Source: Acidobacteriota bacterium (lineage in GTDB: Bacteria > Acidobacteriota > Terriglobia > Terriglobales > Acidobacteriaceae). From it: DNA of 64,000 nt. A program made the translations under genes and the position numbers. Positions within the stretch are counted from its first letter, which is position 1. Each line of letters opens with the position of its first letter. The stretch covers positions 1-64,000 of the forward strand of contig JAJZEA010000007.1 in NCBI GenBank assembly GCA_021851335.1. The letters are read 5' to 3'. Below, piece by piece: positions 1-10,300 of the stretch. The notes beneath the pieces are model-generated. The model was not told the origin of the DNA. It worked only from the letters and a program-made list of their open reading frames with translations, and searched no databases.

Positions 1-774
1 GTGCTGGGCGAGACAGGTTGCGGGAAAAGCACGCTGCTGCGGATGGTGCTGGGGCAGGAGTTTCCGAGCGATGGCGCGGTGACGGTGGATGGAAAACCGG
101 TGACGCGGATCGATGCGCGATGTGGATATGTGCCGCAGAAGTATGCACTGTTTCCGGATCGGACAGTGATGCAGAATGTGCTGTACGGGCCGGAGAATGC
201 GTTTTGCGGGTGGATGGGGCGGCTGCTGCCGCGGTTCTGGCGGTTTCGGCGAGAGCTGCGCGCAGAGGCAGCGCAATTGCTGCTGCGCATGGGGCTGAAG
301 GCTGCGGATTTCGGGAAGTATCCGATGCAGTTATCGGGCGGAATGCAGCAGCGGGTGGCGATTGCGCAGGCGCTGCTGATGAGGCCGCCGGTGCTGCTGA
401 TGGATGAGGCATTCAGCGCGCTGGACCCCTTGACGCGCTCGAGTCTGCAACAGCAGATGAAGGATCTGTGGATGGAGACGAAGCCGACGGTGCTGTTTGT
501 GACGCACAACACGAGCGAGGCGCTGCTGCTGGCGACGCGCGTGCTGGTGCTGAAGCCGCATGTGGAAGGCGAGACGGAGAGCAACGTGCTGATGGATATG
601 CAGGTGCCACATACCAACGAGCCGCTGGCGGTGCGCAAGCGGACGCGGGAGTTTGAGCAGTTGCGGGAGCATGTGAAGCAGTGCGCGTTTCGCGAGACAG
701 AGACCGGGTTGATCGCAGGAGCGACGACGGCGCAGGTGCAGGAGATGCCACGGCGAGGAGATGCCGCGGAATGA
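1..774 (+). CDS. ABC transporter ATP-binding protein, 5' end missing
   Basis: Cytoplasmic ATPase subunit of an ABC importer. The Walker A motif (GETGCGKST) lies only three residues from the window edge, so about 30 N-terminal residues are outside the window and the GTG at base 1 is not the real start. The Q-loop region, the signature LSGGMQQRVAIAQAL and the Walker B LLMDEAFSALD are all present, followed by the switch histidine in VTHNTSEAL. The overall pattern is closest to nitrate/taurine/sulfonate-type or spermidine-type importers, but the substrate cannot be told. Between the Q-loop and the signature there is an unusual Trp/Arg-rich stretch (about residues 70-90). The stop codon overlaps the start of the next gene by four bases (ATGA at 771-774), so the two genes are translationally coupled. 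Confidence 0.9.
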   Translation: MLGETGCGKSTLLRMVLGQEFPSDGAVTVDGKPVTRIDARCGYVPQKYALFPDRTVMQNVLYGPENAFCGWMGRLLPRFWRFRRELRAEAAQLLLRMGLKAADFGKYPMQLSGGMQQRVAIAQALLMRPPVLLMDEAFSALDPLTRSSLQQQMKDLWMETKPTVLFVTHNTSEALLLATRVLVLKPHVEGETESNVLMDMQVPHTNEPLAVRKRTREFEQLREHVKQCAFRETETGLIAGATTAQVQEMPRRGDAAE

Positions 775-3700
775 ATGGGCTGAAGATCACGACGGCGCGT
801 TCCGCGACTAAGGCTGCGGCGGTTGTGGGCGCGGCGGCGCTGGTGAGCGCGTTGACGATGCCGGTGCGCAGCGTGCGCGCGCAGCAGACGGCGGGTTCGG
901 GCAGCGCGGGGGCAATGGCGTTTTATACGCAGCAGGTGCAGCCGCTGCTGGATGACCAGTGCAACGGGTGCCATGCGGATTCGGCTTCGGGCGGGCTGCG
1001 GCTGGATAGCTACAGCGCGATGATGCAAGGCGGTCGTCATGGAAAGGTGATCGTGGCGGGCGACGCGGACGCAAGCCTGCTGGTGCAGGCGATTCGGCGG
1101 ACGGGCAAGCTGAAGATGCCGCTACGGCATGCGCTGAGCGAAGAGCAGGTGACGACTCTGGTGGCGTGGATCAAAGCTGGCGCGGTGGGTAAGGATCTTC
1201 CGCAGGACGATGGGGATGACGCGATGCCAGCGAGCGCGGCAACGAATGCTGGGCAGGCCGTAAGCGCGCCGACTGGGAGCGGGGCTGCGAAGACGGACGG
1301 AAGCACGAGCGGCAGCGCCAAGCTGGTGGCGGTGAGTGAGCCATCGGCGGGGACGATGTCGGATGGAGATTTCTTTGAGAATCGCGTGCGGCCGATCTTG
1401 GCCGACAAATGCCTGAGCTGCCACACGGACGGAGACAACGGCGGTCTGGCGCTGAACACGCGCGAGGCGATGCTGAAGGGCGGATTGCACGGTGCGGCGA
1501 TGGTGCCGGGAGAGCCGGAAAAGAGTCTACTGATTACCGCAGTGGAGCAGACGACGGCGCTGAAGATGCCGAAGGGCGGACACTTGACGGCGCAGCAGAT
1601 AGCCGACATGAAGGAGTGGGTGAAGCGCGGCGCGAAGTGGCCGCAAAGCGCGCCGGGGATGACATTTTCTTCAACGGCGACGACGGGGGTGATTACCGCG
1701 GAACAGCGGAAGTTCTGGTCGTTCCAGCCGCTGAAGCCGGTGGCCGTGCCGGAGATTCATAATGCGAAGTGGGCGCACTGGGCACGGACGCCGATTGACC
1801 GGTTTGTGCTGGCGAAGCTGCTCTCGGCGGGCCTGCATCCGGCTCCGCAGGCCGACCGGCGAACGCTGATTCGACGGGCGACATTAGATATGTGGGGAAT
1901 TCCGCCGACAGAGACTGAGGTCGAGGCGTTTGAGCAGGATCGCAGCGCAAATGCGTGGGCGAAAGTGGTGGACCGGCTGCTGGCCTCGCCGCGCTATGGG
2001 CAGCGGTGGGGCAGGCACTGGCTGGACGTAGCGCGCTACTCCGAGGACGACGTGCGCGGCCTCGATCCGAAGGGACGCGGGTATATGCCGTTCGAGGGCG
2101 CGTACCGGTATCGCGACTGGGTGATTGAGGCGTTCAATCGCGATCTGCCGTATGACCGCTTTGTGAAGATGCAACTGGCTGGGGATCAGTTGCCGGTGAA
2201 GACAGCCGAGCAACGGGACGAGAATCTGACGGCGACGACGTATCTGGGAGCGGGACCGTGGGTGTGGGATCAGGCGGAACCGGTGCAGGGACGCGCAGAC
2301 GAGCGCAACGAGCGCGTGGATGCCGTCTCACGCGGACTGCTGGGGATGACGGTGGCGTGCGCGCGCTGTCACAACCACAAGTACGATCCGATTACGCAGA
2401 AGGATTACTACGCGATGGTCGGCATCTTCGCAAGCTCGACGTATCACGAGTATCCGGTGACGACGGCGGCGGAGACGGCGGAGTGGCAGGTGACGGATAA
2501 GAAGCTGGAAGACAAGCAGGTGGCGCTGGGAGATTATACGAAGACTGCATCGATGGCATTGACGGATGCGCTGGCAGCGCAGACGGCGCAGTATTTGGAA
2601 GCGGCGTGGCAGGTGATGGGCAAGCCGCAGAAGACAGTGGAGCAGGCGGCAGGCGAAGCGAAGCTGGATACAGAGGTGCTACGGCGGTGGACGAGCTATC
2701 TGGGATCACCGATGCAGTATGCGTATCTGGCGGACTGGAAGGCGATGGTTGCCGACGATGGCGGCAGCCAGGAGCAGGCAAAGATTCTGGCAGAAGGATT
2801 TCAAAAGACACTGCTCGGGATTCGCGACCGGGAGCGGGCGATCGAGGACGAGAACGAGACGATTCGCGTGAAGAACAATGTGCCGAAGCATCGCAATGTG
2901 CGGGATGCAAAGCCAAGCGAGTTTGAGACGTTTGACCAGTTCTGTCCAGGATGCGAGTTGGAGCTGAAGGCTCTGCCGGTGGATGAGGCGAAGCTGTATT
3001 CGGATATCTTCGTTACGCGCGCAGGCGACCAGGATCTGCGCTTCAAGCCCGGCGTACTGGTCTTCCGAGGATGGGAGCTGGAAAGCAGGCTGGGACCGGC
3101 GATCGAGAGCTATATGGAAAGCCAGCAGGCAGAGATCGACGGACTGAAGAAGCAGCTTGACCCGGCAAAGTATCCGTATGTGCACGGGATGGCGGACAAG
3201 CCAAAGGCAATGGATGTTCGACTGAACGTGCGTGGGAATCCGCATTCGCTGGGTGCGCCGGTGCCGCGACGGTTTCTGGCCGTGTTGACTACGACGAACG
3301 ATCCGGCTCCGTATCGGGATGGAAGCGGACGTCTGGACCTGGCGAATGATATTGTGACCAGTCCGCTCGCGGCGCGGGTGATTGTGAATCGCGTGTGGAA
3401 GTGGCACTTCGGGTCGGGGATTGTGGATACGCCGGACAACTTTGGAGTGATGGGCGACGCGCCAAGCGATGAGCCGCTGCTGAATTACCTGGCGTATGAG
3501 TTTGTGCAGCAGGGGGAGTCGATCAAGACGCTGCAACGAGAGATTCTACTTTCGGCGGTGTATCAGGAGAGCGCGGAAGAAGCGCCGGAGGCACGCGATA
3601 AGGATGGAGCGAACCGGCTGTATTCCCACTTCAACCGGCAGCGGCTGGATGCCGAAGAGCTGCGCGATGCGGCGCTGGAGGTGGCAGGCGATCTGGACTG

Positions 3701-4142
3701 GAAGAAAGACGCGGGGCCATCGGAGGATTTCAACACGGAGAACACGGCGCGGACGGTTTATTGCAAGGTGAGCCGCTTCCGGCTGAACAACTATCTGCAG
3801 GTCTTCGATTTTCCGAATCCGAGCTTTACTGCCGAGCAGCGATTTGCCAGCAACGTGCCGCTGCAACAGCTTTACTTCATGAACAATCCGTTTATCTTCA
3901 AGCAGGCCGGAGTGCTGGCCGAGCGCGTGGAAAGCGAGCCGGACGAGCGGACGAAGATTGTGAAGATGTACGAGTATGTCTATCAGCGCAAGCCGAGCGA
4001 GTCGGAGATGAGGCTGGCGCAGGAGTTTCTGCATACGACGCCGGAAAAAGCTGGGTATGCGGTGGTGGGCGAGCCGATCACGGCGTGGAAGCAGTATGCG
4101 CGGATTCTGTTGAGTTCGAATGAGTTCTTATTTGTGGACTGA
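771..4142 (+). CDS. Exported cytochrome c / DUF1549 / DUF1553 protein
   Basis: A 1123-residue protein of the Planctomycete-type cytochrome c family. An N-terminal signal (about residues 1-37, ending VRA-QQ) predicts export. Two PSCyt1-type haem sites follow: CNGCH at 64-68 and CLSCH at 214-218, separated by a Ser/Ala/Gly/Thr-rich linker. A DUF1549 (PSCyt2) domain begins near residue 330 and includes a further CARCHNH motif near 525, and a DUF1553 (PSD1) domain occupies the last third (about 800-1050). The role of the family is not established; it is nearly always paired with a DUF1501 protein, as here, and is thought to act in periplasmic oxidation or carbohydrate metabolism. The ATG overlaps the stop of the ABC gene (ATGA), which fixes the start better than an earlier in-frame GTG at 681. 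Confidence 0.93.
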   Translation: MNGLKITTARSATKAAAVVGAAALVSALTMPVRSVRAQQTAGSGSAGAMAFYTQQVQPLLDDQCNGCHADSASGGLRLDSYSAMMQGGRHGKVIVAGDADASLLVQAIRRTGKLKMPLRHALSEEQVTTLVAWIKAGAVGKDLPQDDGDDAMPASAATNAGQAVSAPTGSGAAKTDGSTSGSAKLVAVSEPSAGTMSDGDFFENRVRPILADKCLSCHTDGDNGGLALNTREAMLKGGLHGAAMVPGEPEKSLLITAVEQTTALKMPKGGHLTAQQIADMKEWVKRGAKWPQSAPGMTFSSTATTGVITAEQRKFWSFQPLKPVAVPEIHNAKWAHWARTPIDRFVLAKLLSAGLHPAPQADRRTLIRRATLDMWGIPPTETEVEAFEQDRSANAWAKVVDRLLASPRYGQRWGRHWLDVARYSEDDVRGLDPKGRGYMPFEGAYRYRDWVIEAFNRDLPYDRFVKMQLAGDQLPVKTAEQRDENLTATTYLGAGPWVWDQAEPVQGRADERNERVDAVSRGLLGMTVACARCHNHKYDPITQKDYYAMVGIFASSTYHEYPVTTAAETAEWQVTDKKLEDKQVALGDYTKTASMALTDALAAQTAQYLEAAWQVMGKPQKTVEQAAGEAKLDTEVLRRWTSYLGSPMQYAYLADWKAMVADDGGSQEQAKILAEGFQKTLLGIRDRERAIEDENETIRVKNNVPKHRNVRDAKPSEFETFDQFCPGCELELKALPVDEAKLYSDIFVTRAGDQDLRFKPGVLVFRGWELESRLGPAIESYMESQQAEIDGLKKQLDPAKYPYVHGMADKPKAMDVRLNVRGNPHSLGAPVPRRFLAVLTTTNDPAPYRDGSGRLDLANDIVTSPLAARVIVNRVWKWHFGSGIVDTPDNFGVMGDAPSDEPLLNYLAYEFVQQGESIKTLQREILLSAVYQESAEEAPEARDKDGANRLYSHFNRQRLDAEELRDAALEVAGDLDWKKDAGPSEDFNTENTARTVYCKVSRFRLNNYLQVFDFPNPSFTAEQRFASNVPLQQLYFMNNPFIFKQAGVLAERVESEPDERTKIVKMYEYVYQRKPSESEMRLAQEFLHTTPEKAGYAVVGEPITAWKQYARILLSSNEFLFVD

Positions 4143-4206
4143 AGGCTGCGCGAGGCACGTGGAGCGACGCGGAAGAGACAATGCGGGAAAACTCAAGGAG
4201 AGCGCG

Positions 4207-5667
4207 ATGCAGAAGGACAGCCGAACGGGATATGGACGAGCAGGACAGCCGATGACACGGCGCGAGGCGCTGTGCCGGATGGGCGCAGGGTTCGGAATGC
4301 TTTCGCTGGCAAGCCTGCTGGGCGATACGATGGCACGCGCCGAAGACGACAGAAAGACATGGATGATCCCCGGCGTGAAGCCGAAAGCGAAGCATGTGAT
4401 CTTTCTGTTTATGAACGGTGGACTATCGCAGGTGGACAGCTTCGATTACAAGCCGATGCTGGCGAAGTACAACGGCAAGCCGATGCCGGGGGGCGAACTG
4501 CAACACGAACGCAAGACAGGCTCGCTGATGCAATCGCCGTTTGAGTTCAAGCCCTACGGAAAAAGCGGGAAGTATGTGAGCGAGATCTTTCCGCACCTGG
4601 GCGGATGCGTGGACGATATGTGCTTCGTGCAGTCGGTGTACACGGAGATTCCGAATCACGAGCCGGCGCTGCTGATGATGAATACGGGCGCGAACTTTGC
4701 GGGCAGGCCGTCGATGGGCGCGTGGATGACCTATGGGCTGGGCACGGAAAACAGGAATCTGCCAGGATTTGTGGTGCTGTGTCCTGAGGTGCCGACGACG
4801 GTGGGGCCGCCGCTGTGGGGTTCCGCGTTTCTGCCGGCAATGCACCAGGGGACGTATGTCTCAGACCGAGTGGAGAAGATGGGATTTGACCCGCAGAAGC
4901 TGATTGCGAATGTGCATAACGACCGCTTCGATCTGAAGTCGCAGCGGAAGGAACTGGACGTGTTGAAGCAACTGGACGAGATGAATATGCGCTCCGCCGA
5001 GGATGGCGCGCACGACGCGCAACTGGAGGCGACGATCGGATCGATGGAGACGGCATATCGAATGCAGACCGAGGCGCCGGATGTCTTTGACGTACGCAAG
5101 GAGAGCGCGGCGGTGCTGAAGATGTATGGCGAGGGGAGCACGGCGCGCGGATGCCTGACGGCGGCGCGGCTGATCGAGCGCGGCGTCCGCGTGGTGCAGA
5201 TCTACTACGCCAAAGGCGATCCATGGGATCACCATTTCGATATCGAGATGCACCGCAAGACCGCGAAGGACTCCGACCAGCCATTTGCGGCGCTGATTCA
5301 GGATCTGAAACAGCGAGGGCTGCTGGACGAGACGATCATTGTGGCGGGCAGCGAGTTTGGCCGGACGCCAGTGGTGGAGCTGGGCAGCGGATTCAACGGC
5401 GGACAAACGCACAACGGACGCGACCACAATCCGCATGGATTTACGATGTGGATTGCCGGAGGCGGATTCAAGCGCGGATTCACGTATGGCAAGACGGATG
5501 ACTTCGGCTGGAAGGCGATCGAGAATCCGGTGCATGTGCACGATATTCATGCGACGATTCTGTATCAGCTTGGCATCGATCATACGAAGCTGACCTACCG
5601 CTACAGCGGAAGGGATTATCGGCTCACGGATGTTTCGGGGAATGTGATTCACGAGTTGCTGGCCTGA
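4207..5667 (+). CDS. DUF1501 family protein with Tat signal
   Basis: A 486-residue protein of the DUF1501 family, related in fold to alkaline phosphatases and sulfatases. Start chosen at the ATG preceded by AAGGAG six bases upstream (4195-4200); an earlier in-frame start at 4120 would overlap the previous gene. The N-terminus carries a twin-arginine signal (MTRREALCRMG, near residue 16, followed by a hydrophobic stretch), so export as a folded protein is expected. Typical family motifs are visible: FLFMNGGLSQVDSFDYKP near the N-terminus, NHEPALLMMNTG in the middle, and GSEFGRTP and HNGRDHNPHG in the last third, which resemble metal-binding residues of the superfamily. It lies 64 bases behind the cytochrome/DUF1549/DUF1553 gene, the standard partner, and probably forms an operon with it. 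Confidence 0.93.
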   Translation: MQKDSRTGYGRAGQPMTRREALCRMGAGFGMLSLASLLGDTMARAEDDRKTWMIPGVKPKAKHVIFLFMNGGLSQVDSFDYKPMLAKYNGKPMPGGELQHERKTGSLMQSPFEFKPYGKSGKYVSEIFPHLGGCVDDMCFVQSVYTEIPNHEPALLMMNTGANFAGRPSMGAWMTYGLGTENRNLPGFVVLCPEVPTTVGPPLWGSAFLPAMHQGTYVSDRVEKMGFDPQKLIANVHNDRFDLKSQRKELDVLKQLDEMNMRSAEDGAHDAQLEATIGSMETAYRMQTEAPDVFDVRKESAAVLKMYGEGSTARGCLTAARLIERGVRVVQIYYAKGDPWDHHFDIEMHRKTAKDSDQPFAALIQDLKQRGLLDETIIVAGSEFGRTPVVELGSGFNGGQTHNGRDHNPHGFTMWIAGGGFKRGFTYGKTDDFGWKAIENPVHVHDIHATILYQLGIDHTKLTYRYSGRDYRLTDVSGNVIHELLA

Positions 5668-5831
5668 CCATTGCGTGGAGCCGCTGCGTGGGACAGACGC
5701 GCGGCTGAGGCCGCGCCATAGGCTGTGGTTGCGCTCACGTCGGTCGGCATTCCATGCAGCAGCCTCGCGCTTCGCGCACCACGGAGGGTAGTTGCGCTCG
5801 CGATGGTCGCGACGAGCAGTGGTAGAGTACG

Positions 5832-5864
5832 CTGGTCGTCATTCCCTGTAGGAATGACGACCAG
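5832..5864. repeat. Intergenic hairpin repeat, copy 1
   Basis: A perfect 14-bp inverted repeat (5832-5845 and 5851-5864) around a five-base loop CTGTA, between the DUF1501 gene and the hydrolase gene. Its core, ATTCC-CTGTA-GGAAT followed by GACGACC, resembles two other intergenic elements near 22198 and 26496. The rest of 5668-5933 has no gene; a GC-rich hairpin at 5699-5716 may end transcription of the DUF1501 gene. Confidence 0.7.
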
Positions 5865-5933
5865 GAAAGACAAAAGCGGAAGCGAATTTCGTGCGGAGAC
5901 GGGAACAGAAGTCACATGAACAAGGAGAGATGC

Positions 5934-6989
5934 ATGATGCGAGGACGGCAATTCCCTGCCCTGCTGCTGTTGGCGACAATGATGGGTGGAATGAGCGCGA
6001 GGATGGCGCGGGCGCAGTTTCCAGAACCCGACGGCGGCGACCTGGAACGCGGGACGCTGGCTGCGCACTGGGCGACGGGTGGGCCAAAGTGCATGGAGAT
6101 GCCGGAGTGGCAGGTGCACGAATATAACCCGGAATTTTTCATTCTGCGGCAGTCCGGGTGTACGGATTTTGAGATGCCGTTTTTATATCTGATCTTTGGC
6201 AAGGACAAGGCGCTGTTGTGGGATACAGGGTCGCGGAATGGCGACCTGGTGCCGACGCTGGCGCATGTGGTACATGAGTGGCTGGAGCGGAATCATCGCG
6301 CGAGCATTCCGCTGGTGGTGATGCACTCGCACTCGCATGACGACCACACGTGGGGCGATGCGGCGGTGAAGGCGCTGCATGATCCGGCGATGCCGATCGA
6401 GTTTGTGGAGGCGACGCAGGCGGCCGAGCAGAAGGCCTTTGGGATTGCGCAGTGGCCGACGGATGTGGGGCAGATCGACCTGGGCGGACGCGTGGAGGAG
6501 ATTGTGCCGATACCGGGACACGACGTCGTGAGCGTTGCGCTCTATGACCGGCGGACAGGGATTCTGCTGACCGGCGACAGCTTGTATCCGGGGCGGCTGT
6601 ATGTTCACGATCTGGCGGAGTTTCAGGCAAGTACAGAGCGGTTGATTGCGTTTGTGAAGAACAAGCCGGTGGCCTATATTCTGGGCAATCACATTGAGGA
6701 GTCGAGCACGCCGTTTCTGGATTATCCGATTGGCTCGATCTGGCATCCGCAGGAACACCGGCTGCAACTGAGCTATGGCGACCTGCTGGCGTTGGAGGAT
6801 GGCTTGAAGTCATTGCACGACACACCGCGGCGACTGGCGATGGCGGATTTCACGATCTGGCCGGTGACGCCGACAAGCCAGGCGCTGAGCGCGAAGACGG
6901 AATCGATCTTCAAGGCGACGCAGAGCTGCGAACAAAAGCTGAAGTGGGATCACACGGCGGCGCAACCGTGCGCGAGCACAAAGCCGTAG
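5934..6989 (+). CDS. Secreted metallo-beta-lactamase-fold hydrolase
   Basis: A 351-residue protein with an N-terminal signal (about 1-27, ending MARA-QF). The metallo-beta-lactamase signature HSHSHDDH (HxHxDH) is clear, and further metal ligands are probable in PGHDVVS, LTGDSLYPG and the GNH motif further on, so it should bind one or two zinc ions in the periplasm. The substrate is not evident: the fold covers beta-lactamases, glyoxalase II, lactonases and sulfatases, and this sequence has no feature that decides. The start was placed at 5934 because AAGGAG stands six bases upstream (5922-5927); an ATG at 5916 lies before that ribosome binding site and is less likely. It stands alone, 266 bases after the DUF1501 gene. 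Confidence 0.85.
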   Translation: MMRGRQFPALLLLATMMGGMSARMARAQFPEPDGGDLERGTLAAHWATGGPKCMEMPEWQVHEYNPEFFILRQSGCTDFEMPFLYLIFGKDKALLWDTGSRNGDLVPTLAHVVHEWLERNHRASIPLVVMHSHSHDDHTWGDAAVKALHDPAMPIEFVEATQAAEQKAFGIAQWPTDVGQIDLGGRVEEIVPIPGHDVVSVALYDRRTGILLTGDSLYPGRLYVHDLAEFQASTERLIAFVKNKPVAYILGNHIEESSTPFLDYPIGSIWHPQEHRLQLSYGDLLALEDGLKSLHDTPRRLAMADFTIWPVTPTSQALSAKTESIFKATQSCEQKLKWDHTAAQPCASTKP

Positions 6990-7304
6990 TGCCAGGCCTG
7001 CTTTCGCGGCAACAGCGGCAGCAGGATATAAAGCCGAATTGTGGCGAGTATCGGAATTCTTTATTCCTATAGACCGACCGCATCGCCTATGTAACGCTCA
7101 ATACACACACCGTAGTTTCAACGTGAAAAACCAGTGGTCCCGAGCGATAACCATCGCGGGGATCGATTGCATCCTCTTCCGCTGAAGATGCCGAGTGGAA
7201 GTGTATTCACCCGATGACGCCGCGGCAAATGTGCTGCCGCGGCACAGTGAATTCCCATACCCATTTTTTCCTACTTACTGAATTTCATTTGGAGGCTCGA
7301 CTGG
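6990..7304 (+). promoter_or_regulatory. Upstream region of the TonB receptor with GC-rich hairpin
   Basis: A 315-base gene-free stretch that is more AT-rich than its surroundings between 7040 and 7140, where the promoter of the receptor gene is likely, although I cannot assign -35 and -10 boxes with confidence. A perfect 9-bp hairpin (7219-7227 with 7235-7243, GCCGCGGCA stem, seven-base loop) lies about 60 bases before the start codon and is probably in the leader RNA. The ribosome binding site GGAGG is at 7291-7295. Confidence 0.45.
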
Positions 7305-10300
7305 ATGAGGCAGTTTTCTGTAATTGCATTCTGGCGGTTCGCTCTGGCGGTCATCGTCGCGAGCGGTATGATTCTCTTCCCTGCCGCGCTGATGGCGCAG
7401 ACGGCGGTGACGTCGGTAAAGGGCACGGTGAATGATCCAAGCGGAGCGGTGATTTCGAATGCGACGGTGACGCTGACCGAGCCACAGACCGGATACACGG
7501 CCAGGCGCGTGACGAACGCGCATGGCGAGTATGACTTTGAGCAGATCGCTCCGGGCAACTATGTGATTGACTCGCAGGCGGCGGGGTTTGGCGAGCAGAA
7601 GCTGAAGCTGCAACTGCTGGTGAACCAGCCGCGCACGGTGAACGTGAAGATGGCCGTGAATGCCAGCGTGGATACGGTGGAGGTGAATGGCGCAGCGGAG
7701 GTGTTGAATACGACGGATGCGACGGTAGGCACGCCGTTTGATACGGCGCAGATTCAGGCGCTGCCGTTTGAAGGCAACGACGTGCTGGACCTGCTGAGCT
7801 TGCAGGCCGGCGTGCTGTTTCTGGGCGACAAGACGCCGGCGCAGCAGGACACGGACAGCCGCAGCGGCGCCGTGGACGGAGCGCGCAGCGACCAGAGCAA
7901 CGTGACGCTGGATGGCGTGGACGACAACGACCAGAACAAGGGCTATGCGTTCAGCGGTGTGCTGCGCTCGACCCGCGACTCGGTCGAGGAGTTTCGCGTG
8001 GTGACGACGAATGCGAATGCGGACTCCGGACGGTCGTCGGGGGCGCAGGTGGCGCTGGTAACGCGCAGCGGAACGAACAACATTCACGGCAGCGCGTATG
8101 AGTACTATCGTCCGACGAATACGGTGGCGAACGACTGGTTCAACAAGCAGGCGCAGGCATCGGAGGGATTGCCGAATGTTCCTCCGAAGTATTTGCGGAA
8201 TACCTTTGGCGGGTCGTTTGGCGGGCCGATCAAGCGAGACAAACTGTTCTACTTCTTTGCCTATGAAGGGCAGCGGTCGGCGGAGAGCCAGCAGATTACG
8301 CAGTCGGTGCCGGGGGCGGCATTTCGCAACGGCGACCTGACGTATGTGACCGGAAGCGGAACCGAGACGCTGGACCCGCAGCAGATTGCCTCGATGGATC
8401 CAAACTGCTCCGGGAACGGGACGTGTCCGCTGGGGCCAGGCGTAAACCCGGCGGCGGAGGCGTATTATGCGCAATTGCCGATGCCGAACAGCCGCACGCC
8501 AAGCGATGGCTACAACCTGTTTGGGTATACGTTCGCGTCGCCTTCGCCACAGAGTTTCAATACAGCGATCCTGAAGTTTGATTACGCGCCGACGGAGCGT
8601 CACAGGCTGTATGTGCGCGGCAACTATCAGGAGGATCACATCAGCGGAACGGAGCAGTTTCCTGGGCAGCCGCCCTCGTATCTGCTGACGGACGATACGA
8701 AGGGATTGGCGGCGGGCGATATCTGGACGATCTCGCCTTCGGTGGTGAACAACTTCCGCTATGGGCTGGTGCACCAGGGCTATACGAACAATGGCGTGAC
8801 GAATGGGCCGTATGTGACATTTCAAGGGATATCGACGCTGAAGGCCTCGGGGTTCACGTCGCAGATCATCTCGGTGCCCACGCACAACTTTGTGGACGAC
8901 CTGACGTGGACAAAGGGCAACCACAACTTTCAGTTTGGCGGAAACTGGAGACTGATCTTCAACAACCGGCAGTCGAATGCGACGCTGTTTTCAAGTGCTT
9001 CGGTGACCTATCAACTGCTGGCGGTGGGCGCAATTGCCAATACGTCGGTGCAGGGGCAGCCGCCGGCAAGCCTGGACCCGGCGGGATTTGGATATCCGGC
9101 TGTGGCGGCAGGCTTTTCGTCGGCATACAACACGGCGATCTCCGATATTACGGGATTGATCACGTCCTCGACGGTCTACTACAACAACGAATACAGCAAC
9201 GGAGAGTTGAGCGCGCTGCCCGCGGGGCAGTGGGTGAGCCGGCACTTCCTGACGAACGAGGTGGAGTACTACGCGCAGGATAGCTGGAAGGCGCGGCCAA
9301 ACCTGACGATCACCTATGGACTGCGGCACATGCTGCTGCAGGTGCCTTATGAGCGGAACGGGCAGGAGATTGTGCCGACGGTGAATATGACGCAGTGGTT
9401 TGACAATCGCTGGACCGGAGCCGGCAAAGGTCAGGTGGTGCAGCCTAACTTTGGATTCACGGCAGGCGGGCGGGCAAACAACGCGCCCGGCTTCTGGACG
9501 ATGGACAAGCTGGACCTGGCGCCGCGCTTTGCCATCGCCTACTCACCGACGACGACGACGACGGTTCATGCGGGATTTGGCCTGTACTTCGATCACTTCG
9601 GACAGGGGATTGTGGACTCGTTTGACCAGCAGGGTTCGTTTGGGTTGACAACGGCGGATCGCGCGCCGGTAGGCCAGTATGTGGACACGACGCCGCGATT
9701 CTCCACTCCGACGACCGTGCCGACGAGCATTGTGCCGACGCTGACGGTGACCGGACCGACGCCAGTGACGCCGGGGCCGGATCTGGCGCTCTCCTGGGGC
9801 GTGGATCAGGGACTGACGACGCCGTACTCCTATGTCTTCAACGCGTCAGTGCAGCATGAATTTGGCAAACAGTTTGCGATGGAGGCGATCTACACGGGAC
9901 GGCTGGGACGTCATCTGCTGCAGATGCGCGACATCGCGACGCCGAACGATCTGGTGGACCCGAAGAGCGGCATGGACTACTTTGCCGCCGAGAAGCTGCT
10001 GGACAAGTACACGGACAGCGGGACGAGCGTGGCCAATGCGCAGTCCATCCCCTACTGGGAGAATATGTTTCCGTGGCTGGCGGGCAATGGGTTGAGCGCG
10101 ACGCAGGTGGCGTATGAGAACTATCAGCCGTTCCGCGGCAACGAGGCCTCGGCGCTGTTTGTGCTGGATGCGATTCCAGGGCTGTATACGCCGAACAACG
10201 AGCTGTACCGGTACTTCGATCCGCAGTATTCGTCGCTGTATGTGTGGTCGTCGATGGGCACCAGCAGCTATCACGGACTGCAACTGGCGCTGCACCATCC

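Noticed and set aside
5668-5933. Repeated GTTGCGCTC...CGGTCG segments that might be a small CRISPR array
   Set aside because: Only two loose copies, no regular spacer; they look like chance or degenerate duplication.
7275-8924. A 549-codon leftward frame across the TonB receptor gene
   Set aside because: Arg/His/Val-rich, no domain; the sense strand encodes an Oar-like receptor with a signal peptide.
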